From Alphaproteobacteria bacterium (GTDB taxonomy: Bacteria > Pseudomonadota > Alphaproteobacteria > Rhodospirillales > Magnetospirillaceae), in the NCBI GenBank assembly GCA_015232485.1, contig JADFZP010000015.1, forward strand, positions 2,069 through 17,824: a DNA stretch of 15,756 nucleotides, read 5' to 3'. Each line of letters begins with the position of its first letter. The stretch's first letter is position 1. The position numbers and the translations under genes were made by a program. Below the pieces are notes generated by a model that had not been told where the DNA came from, searched no databases, and saw only the letters and a program-made list of their open reading frames with translations. This document shows, piece after piece, positions 7,408 to 12,144 of this stretch.

Positions 7408-8901
7408 ATGGCGATGGGCCTCTCACCCCGATTGGATCTGAGGCAGAGCCAATCCCTTGTCATGACGCCGCAATTGCAGCAGGCGATCAAGCTGCTGCAA
7501 TTGTCCAACATGGAACTCACCAACTTCGTCGAGCAGGAACTCGAGCGCAATCCGCTGCTCGAGCGCGACGAGGGCGACCATGACGGCCCCGACGAGGCGC
7601 CGCAGCCCGATTTGCAGCCGCCGCCCGAGCCGGCCTTGCTCGACTCGGTGCAGGGCCAGACGGAATCCCCGCTCGACATCGAGGTCGACAACACCTGGAA
7701 CAACGACAGCCCGGTCGATGGCGAGGGCGGCGAGGCCTTCGCCGATTGGGGCCGCGGCGGCAGCGCCGGCTTCGACGGCGAGGACGGCAATCTGGAACAG
7801 ACGGTGGCGCGCGACATCAGCCTGCGCGAACACCTGGTCTCGCAGCTCAACCTCGACATCCACGACCCGGCCGACAAGCTGATCGGGCTGCACCTGATCG
7901 AGATGCTGGACGGGGCCGGCTGGATCAGCGGCGATCTGGCCGAACTGGCCGTCCAGCTTGGTTGCGAAACCGCCCATGTCGAGGCGGTGCTGACCCGGCT
8001 GCAACGCTTCGACCCGCCCGGCATCTTCGCGCGCGGCCTCAAGGAATGCTTGGCGCTGCAACTGATCGACCGCAATCGCTACGACCCGGCGATGGCCGCG
8101 TTGCTCGACAATCTGGAGATGCTGGCCCGGCGCGATCTGGCCGGGCTGCTTCGGGTGTGCGGCGTCGATTCCGACGATCTGGCCGAGATGATCGGCGAGA
8201 TCCGCGCGCTCGACCCCAAGCCGGCGCTGGCCTTCGACCACGCGGTCGCCCAGCCGGTCACCCCCGACGTGCTGATGCGCGCCAATCCGGGGGCCGGCGG
8301 CGGCTGGATCATCGAGCTGAACACCGAGACCCTGCCGCGCGTGCTGGTCAACACCCGCTATTACGCCCACGTCACCAAGGGCGCCACCAAGGACGACAAG
8401 ACCTATCTGTCCGAGCGGCTGCAATCGGCCAACTGGCTGGTCAAGTCGTTGCATCAGCGCGCCACCACCATCCTGAAGGTGGCCACCGAGATCGTGCAGC
8501 AGCAGGACGCGTTCTTCCTCAAAGGCGTGCGCCATCTTCGCCCGCTGGTGCTTCGCGATATCGCGACGGCGATCAGCATGCACGAAAGCACGGTCAGCCG
8601 GGTGACCGCCAACAAGTACATGCAGACTCCGCGCGGCATCTACGAGCTGAAATATTTCTTCACCCAGGCGATCGCGGGATCGTCGGGCGGCGAGGCCCAT
8701 TCCGCCGAGGCGGTTCGCGATCGCATCAAGACCTTGATCGATCACGAAGAACCCAACGACATCTTGTCCGATGACAAGATTGTGGAACTGTTGAAGACCG
8801 ATGGTATCGACATCGCCCGCCGCACGGTGGCAAAGTATCGGGAAGCCATGCGCATCCCCTCTTCGGTGCAGCGACGCCGCGAAAAGGCGCTTGGTGTTTA
8901 G
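7408..8901 (+). CDS. rpoN: RNA polymerase sigma-54 factor RpoN
   Basis: A 497-residue sigma-54 that directs transcription of nitrogen, motility and other genes from -24/-12 promoters with AAA+ activators. Region I is at 1-50 (LRQSQSLVMTPQLQQAIKLL, then NPLLE). The acidic, low-complexity region II covers about 51-130. The core-binding region III follows. A helix-turn-helix lies at about 382-401 (LRDIATAISMHESTVSRVT). The diagnostic RpoN box ARRTVAKYRE is at 470-479. The ATG abuts the lptB stop with no spacer, so translation is probably coupled to lptB; a second in-frame ATG at 7414 is also possible. The lptB-rpoN linkage is typical of proteobacteria. No -24/-12 element was evident upstream. 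Confidence 0.96.
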   Translation: MAMGLSPRLDLRQSQSLVMTPQLQQAIKLLQLSNMELTNFVEQELERNPLLERDEGDHDGPDEAPQPDLQPPPEPALLDSVQGQTESPLDIEVDNTWNNDSPVDGEGGEAFADWGRGGSAGFDGEDGNLEQTVARDISLREHLVSQLNLDIHDPADKLIGLHLIEMLDGAGWISGDLAELAVQLGCETAHVEAVLTRLQRFDPPGIFARGLKECLALQLIDRNRYDPAMAALLDNLEMLARRDLAGLLRVCGVDSDDLAEMIGEIRALDPKPALAFDHAVAQPVTPDVLMRANPGAGGGWIIELNTETLPRVLVNTRYYAHVTKGATKDDKTYLSERLQSANWLVKSLHQRATTILKVATEIVQQQDAFFLKGVRHLRPLVLRDIATAISMHESTVSRVTANKYMQTPRGIYELKYFFTQAIAGSSGGEAHSAEAVRDRIKTLIDHEEPNDILSDDKIVELLKTDGIDIARRTVAKYREAMRIPSSVQRRREKALGV

Positions 8902-8921
8902 GTCCGAAGGTGTGGGGGCGC

Positions 8922-8950
8922 TTGACTCGTGGCGGGGCCGGGCCTATGTT
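8922..8950 (+). promoter_or_regulatory. Sigma-70-type promoter for ptsN
   Basis: TTGACT (8922-8927, five of six), a 17-nt spacer and TATGTT (8945-8950, four of six) lie 21 nt after the rpoN stop. Transcription near 8957 would give ptsN a leader of roughly 130 nt, so ptsN can be expressed apart from the lpt-rpoN operon. This is the best spaced promoter candidate in the window. Confidence 0.6.
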
Positions 8951-9033
8951 CCGGCGCTTCGTGGCCCCCAGCAGGCCGGGCGGGAACGCAAGGACGTCCA
9001 GGGAATGACGAAGGCCGAACGGGCCGGCGTCGA

Positions 9034-9065
9034 GCGGTGTTTTTTCTGCTGCGGCAGGCACCGCG
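9034..9065 (+). promoter_or_regulatory. Possible hairpin in the ptsN leader
   Basis: GCGGTG near 9034 pairs with CACCGC near 9059. Between them are a run of six T and an inner CTGC-TGCG-GCAG hairpin. It lies 25-55 nt before the ptsN start, between the promoter and the Shine-Dalgarno (GAGGGA, 9078-9083). It could influence ptsN translation or cause partial termination. Based on base pairing by eye only. Confidence 0.25.
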
Positions 9066-9089
9066 CAACGTATTCACGAGGGATGGACC

Positions 9090-9554
9090 ATGGAAATCGC
9101 TGACCTGCTCAGTTCGCAAGGGGTGATTCCCAATCTGCGCGCGACGAGCAAGAAGCAGGCTCTGCAGGAACTGGCGCGCCGCGCCGCCGAGTTGACCGGC
9201 ATGCACGAACGGGCGGTGTTCGACGTGCTGCTGGAGCGCGAGCGGCTCGGCACCACCGGAGTCGGCAACGGCATCGCCATCCCGCATGGCAAGCTGCCCA
9301 CGCTCGACCGCCTGCACGGCCTGTTCGCCCGCCTCGAGCGCCCGATCAATTTCGAATCGATCGACGAACAGCCGGTCGATCTCATCTTCCTGCTGCTCGC
9401 CCCGGAATCGGCGGGCGCCGACCATCTGAAGGCGCTGGCCCGCGTGTCGCGGCTGTTGCGCGACAAGGGCGTCTGCGAAAAGCTGCGGGGCACCGACACC
9501 TGTGAAGGGCTGTTCGCCCTGCTCACCGAATCGCCGGCCAGCCGCGCCGCCTGA
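9090..9554 (+). CDS. ptsN: Nitrogen-regulatory phosphotransferase EIIA-Ntr (PtsN)
   Basis: A 154-residue EIIA protein of the PTS-Ntr phosphorelay (PtsP, NPr, PtsN). It takes phosphate on a histidine and regulates potassium transport, nitrogen and carbon metabolism by protein contact rather than by sugar uptake. The phosphorylated residue is H66 in IAIPHGKLP, preceded by the family stretch LLERERLGTTGVGNG (47-61). The DLIFLLLAPE segment and HLKALARVSRLLRD helix are also typical. Length matches E. coli PtsN (163). The ATG at 9090 has a good GAGGGA six nt upstream. It follows rpoN as in other proteobacteria, but after 188 bp without the hpf gene often placed there, and it has its own likely promoter. 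Confidence 0.94.
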   Translation: MEIADLLSSQGVIPNLRATSKKQALQELARRAAELTGMHERAVFDVLLERERLGTTGVGNGIAIPHGKLPTLDRLHGLFARLERPINFESIDEQPVDLIFLLLAPESAGADHLKALARVSRLLRDKGVCEKLRGTDTCEGLFALLTESPASRAA

Positions 9555-9566
9555 ACCGTTCGCGAC

Positions 9567-9595
9567 CGGCCGTTTTAAAGCCGGGCCGACTTTTT
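9567..9595 (+). terminator. Possible intrinsic terminator after ptsN
   Basis: CGGCC (9567-9571) pairs with GGCCG (9584-9588), followed by AC and five T (9591-9595). The stem is short and the T-run starts two bases late, so it may be weak. The position, 13 nt after the ptsN stop and before the next promoter-like site, is right. Confidence 0.4.
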
Positions 9596-9614
9596 CCGCA
9601 GGCCGCTAAAACTC

Positions 9615-9643
9615 TTGACCAAGACGCGCGGCTGTCCCATCTA
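9615..9643 (+). promoter_or_regulatory. Weak promoter candidate for the Nfu gene
   Basis: TTGACC (9615-9620) is a good -35. At 17 nt spacing the -10 is only CATCTA (9638-9643), a poor match. The start would fall about 25 nt before the ATG at 9675. No clear IscR or Rirs-type operator was recognised here. Confidence 0.22.
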
Positions 9644-9674
9644 TCCGAACGGATTAGCCGCAGGAAGGGACGCC

Positions 9675-10220
9675 ATGTTCATCCAGACCGAAGCCACCCC
9701 AAACCCCGCCACGTTGAAGTTCTTGCCGGGGCGCGCCGTCATGGAGCGCGGCACCGTCGACTTCGCGTCCGAAGGCGCGGCGGCCCGCTCGCCCCTGGCG
9801 CAGCGGCTGTTCGCGATCGACGGCGTCACCGGCGTCTTCCTGGGCTCGGATTTCGTCACCGTCGCCAAGCGCGACGCCCAGGACTGGCCGGTGCTGAAGC
9901 CGCAGATCCTGGCCGCCATCATGGAGCACTTCGCCTCGGGCGCCCCGGTCGTGGTGGACGGCGGCGAGCAGGCCGAGCAGGGCGACGACAGCGACGTGGT
10001 CACCCAGATCAAGGAACTGCTGGACACCCGCGTGCGTCCCGCCGTCGCCAATGACGGCGGCGACATCATCTTCCGCAGCTTCGAAGACGGCGTGGTCTAT
10101 CTGACCCTGCAAGGCGCCTGCTCGGGTTGCCCCAGCTCGACCGCCACGCTGAAGCACGGCATCGAGAACATGCTGCGCTACTACGTCCCCGAGGTTCAGG
10201 CGGTCGAAGCGGTTCCCTAA
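9675..10220 (+). CDS. NifU-family Fe-S carrier/scaffold protein, Nfu1 type
   Basis: A 181-residue protein with the Nfu1 layout: an Nfu_N domain at about 1-87 (MFIQTEATPNPATLKFLPG onward) and a NifU-like C-terminal domain at about 105-175. The C-terminal domain carries CSGC (C149 and C152), the pair that binds a [4Fe-4S] cluster between two subunits. Such proteins deliver clusters to enzymes such as lipoyl synthase and respiratory complexes in the cytoplasm. An acidic linker (GGEQAEQGDDSD) joins the domains. I chose the ATG at 9675 because AGGAAGG (9662-9668) precedes it and family members begin MFIQTE; the open frame extends upstream only through promoter-like sequence. It is not nitrogenase NifU, which has an N-terminal IscU domain. 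Its stop codon lies within a long palindrome. Confidence 0.92.
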   Translation: MFIQTEATPNPATLKFLPGRAVMERGTVDFASEGAAARSPLAQRLFAIDGVTGVFLGSDFVTVAKRDAQDWPVLKPQILAAIMEHFASGAPVVVDGGEQAEQGDDSDVVTQIKELLDTRVRPAVANDGGDIIFRSFEDGVVYLTLQGACSGCPSSTATLKHGIENMLRYYVPEVQAVEAVP

Positions 10221-10244
10221 GGCGTGACGCGTCACGCCTTAGGG
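10215..10244. repeat. Perfect 30-bp palindrome over the nfu stop codon
   Basis: CCCTAAGGCGTGACG (10215-10229) is followed without gap by its exact reverse complement (10230-10244). The TAA of the Nfu gene (10218-10220) lies inside the left arm. As RNA it would form a 13-bp stem with a CGCG loop, in either direction. It sits between convergent transcripts (nfu and murJ). There is no T-run on either side, so if it terminates transcription it does so without a U-tract, or it protects the mRNA end from exonucleases. A protein-binding site is possible. Confidence 0.85.
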
Positions 10245-10253
10245 CTTATGTTT

Positions 10254-10306
10254 GCCCTCGCCGGGCGGGCGCCTTTGGCGCCCTTGGCCGCGGCCGCAAT
10301 GGCCGC
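10254..10306. repeat. Cluster of hairpins between nfu and murJ
   Basis: Three short inverted repeats follow the palindrome: GCCC-TCGCC-GGGC (10254-10266), GGGCGCC-TTT-GGCGCCC (10267-10283, perfect 7 bp) and GCGGCC-GCAAT-GGCCGC (10290-10306, perfect 6 bp). They read equally on both strands and lie 30-82 bp past the murJ stop. With the palindrome they probably form a bidirectional transcript-end region. Confidence 0.6.
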
Positions 10307-10335
10307 TGGTCGCGTCGTGAGGCACGATGCTCCGA

Positions 10336-11886
10336 TCAGGGCGTCGTCCGGCGCATCATCCCCTTGAGGTCCGAGACCCGCGCGGCGCCGCTCAGATGGG
10401 CGAGCGCCGCGAACAGGGCCAACCCGCCGCCCACCAGCGCGGCCAGACCCAAGGCCCGCTCGGCCGTGCCGCCGGCCCATAGCGGCGCCATGTAACGCGA
10501 AGCCGCCCACAGCGCGCCCCCCATCGCCGCCGAAGACAAGACGATGCGCGGCAGCCGCCGCTTCAGCCGCTCGTCCATGGCGAGATGGCCGTGGCGCCGC
10601 AGCAGCCACGCCAGCAAGGCGACATTGGCCCAGGACGACAGCGCGGTGGCCAGCGCCGGCCCGACATGGGCCAAGGGCTTCATCAGAGCCAGATTGATCA
10701 CGATGTTGGCCAGCATGGCGACACCCGCCACCTTGACCGGAGTCGCGGTGTCCTCGCGGGCGAAGAAGGCCGGGGTCAGCGCCTTGTTCAGCACATAGGC
10801 CGGCAGGCCGAGCGACAGCGCGGCCAGCGCCTCGGCGGTCATGCGGGTCTGCTCGGGTCCGAAGGCGCCGCGCTGGAACAGCACCATCACCAGCGGCTCG
10901 CCGATCGCCACCAGCGCCGCCATGGCGGGCACGGTCAGCAGCAGCGCGAATTCGATCGCCCGGTTCTGGCTGTGCGCCGCCTCCGCCATCCCGCCCGCCC
11001 GAAGTTGGCGGCTCAGCAGCGGCAACAGCGCGGTGCCGATCGCCACGCCGACGATGCCCAGCGGCAATTGCGCGATGCGGTCGGCATAGAACAGCACCGC
11101 CACCGTTCCCGGCCCGATCAGCGAGGCGATCATCGTATCGACCAGCAGATTGACCTGATAGATTCCCGCCCCCACCGCGCCCGGCACGATGCGCCGCAGC
11201 AACAGCCCGACCCGCGGCGTCATGCGGGGCAGGCGCGGCGCCAGGGGCACCCCCGCCCGGCGCACGCTGATCGCCAGCCAGGCGAATTGGGCGAGACCGG
11301 CGATCGTGGTCCCCACCGCCAGGGCGTGTCCCGCCCCCGGCAGATGCGGCGTCAGCCCGATCAGCGCGGCGATCAGCGACAGATTGAGCAGCACCGGGGT
11401 GGCCGCCGCCGCCGCGAATTTCCCCATCGAATTCAGCACGCCGCTTTGCAGCGAGACCAGCGAGATGAACAGCAGATAGGGAAAGGTGATGCGGGTCAGC
11501 TCGACGGTCAGCGCCAGCTTGGCGGGGTCCTCGGCGAAGCCCGGCGCGAAGCCCAGCATCGCCCAAGGCATCACGACCTCGAACAGCGCGACGAAGGCCA
11601 GCAACCACCAGCCCAGCACCGCCATGGCGTGCTCGGCGAAGCGCCGCGCCGCGTCGGGGCCCTCCGATTCCAAGACGCCCGCGAACAGCGGCACGAACGC
11701 CGCGTTGAACGCGCCCTCGGCGAACAGGCGGCGGAACAGGTTGGGAAATTTGAACGCCACGAAAAACGCGTCGGCCACCATCCCGGTGCCCAGGAACGCG
11801 GCGATCAGCATGTCGCGCGCGAAGCCGGTCAACCGGCTGAGCATGGTGAACCCGCCAACCGTGGCGATGGCGCGGGCGAAATTCAT
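10336..11886 (-). CDS. murJ: Lipid II flippase MurJ (MviN)
   Basis: A 516-residue polytopic inner-membrane protein of the MOP superfamily that flips lipid II for peptidoglycan synthesis. It has about 14 hydrophobic segments. Residues known to matter in E. coli MurJ fall at the same numbers: R18 (SRLTGF), R24 and D25 (GFARD), D39 (ADAF), R52 (FRRLFAEGAF) and R270 (YADRIAQLPLG). The ATG at 11886 gives this match and the family length. The frame stays open for 61 more codons upstream, but these are made of dispersed repeats and do not belong to the protein. There is no good Shine-Dalgarno at this start. glnD lies upstream on the same strand, an arrangement found in many alphaproteobacteria. Transcription may come through from glnD or from within the repeat region. 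Confidence 0.95.
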   Translation of the reverse strand: MNFARAIATVGGFTMLSRLTGFARDMLIAAFLGTGMVADAFFVAFKFPNLFRRLFAEGAFNAAFVPLFAGVLESEGPDAARRFAEHAMAVLGWWLLAFVALFEVVMPWAMLGFAPGFAEDPAKLALTVELTRITFPYLLFISLVSLQSGVLNSMGKFAAAAATPVLLNLSLIAALIGLTPHLPGAGHALAVGTTIAGLAQFAWLAISVRRAGVPLAPRLPRMTPRVGLLLRRIVPGAVGAGIYQVNLLVDTMIASLIGPGTVAVLFYADRIAQLPLGIVGVAIGTALLPLLSRQLRAGGMAEAAHSQNRAIEFALLLTVPAMAALVAIGEPLVMVLFQRGAFGPEQTRMTAEALAALSLGLPAYVLNKALTPAFFAREDTATPVKVAGVAMLANIVINLALMKPLAHVGPALATALSSWANVALLAWLLRRHGHLAMDERLKRRLPRIVLSSAAMGGALWAASRYMAPLWAGGTAERALGLAALVGGGLALFAALAHLSGAARVSDLKGMMRRTTP

Positions 11887-11920
11887 GGCGCGGTCGGCCG
11901 CGGCGAGAGGAAATGAAGAA

Positions 11921-11987
11921 ACACCAAGGACACCAAAGACACCAAGGCAAAGCCGCATTCGCGCTCCCTTGGTGACTCTTGGTGTCC
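11921..11987. repeat. ACACCAAGG tandem/inverted repeat element
   Basis: Three tandem 9-mers ACACCAAGG, ACACCAAAG and ACACCAAGG (11921-11947) face an inverted pair, CCCTTGGTGACTCTTGGTGTCC (11966-11987 taken together), 18 nt further on. The two sides form an imperfect stem of about 20 bp. Elements of this ACCAAGG type occur between genes in many bacteria and give false peptides such as KDTKDTK or VLGVLGV when translated. It lies 34 bp upstream of the murJ start. No coding function. Confidence 0.75.
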
Positions 11988-11993
11988 TCCACT

Positions 11994-12073
11994 CGTCATG
12001 GCCGGACTTGATCCGGCCATCCACGCGGCTCCGCGGGAACAGCCGGATGCCCGTGTCAAGCACGGGCATGACG
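11994..12073. repeat. 80-bp mosaic palindromic repeat with CGTCATG/CATGACG ends
   Basis: The element is bounded by CGTCATG (11994-12000) and its complement CATGACG (12067-12073). Inside are two 9-bp hairpins: ATGGCCGGA-CTTGA-TCCGGCCAT (11998-12020) and ATGCCCGTG-TCAAG-CACGGGCAT (12047-12069), with a small CGCG-GCTC-CGCG hairpin between. The two arms are inverted, diverged copies of one another. This resembles a dispersed repeat common between genes of alphaproteobacteria, recognisable by false peptides like PVLDTGI and RIKSGHDE. Copy number cannot be judged from one window. Confidence 0.75.
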
Positions 12074-12144
12074 GCGAAGGGGCCTCGAAGGGGCTAGCGA
12101 GGTGAGTCAAGCAAATGGCTCGCCGGTATTATACGGGCCGCGCG

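Noticed and set aside
7423..8745. Long minus-strand open frame opposite rpoN, and similar ones opposite kdsD (3868-5199) and murJ (10585-11916)
   Set aside because: Composition is that of codon shadows; no motif, ribosome site or family likeness was seen.
9675..10220. Nitrogenase NifU and thus a nif cluster
   Set aside because: The protein has the Nfu1 two-domain layout with one CxxC and lacks the IscU-like domain; no nif genes are nearby.
11921..11987. Repeated ACACCAAGG units as a CRISPR-like array
   Set aside because: Units are 9 bp, contiguous and without spacers, and no cas genes are present.
12128..12133. Perfect TATAAT on the minus strand just after the glnD stop
   Set aside because: No -35 match at a usable distance (GCGGCG at 17 nt), so a murJ promoter here is not supported by sequence.
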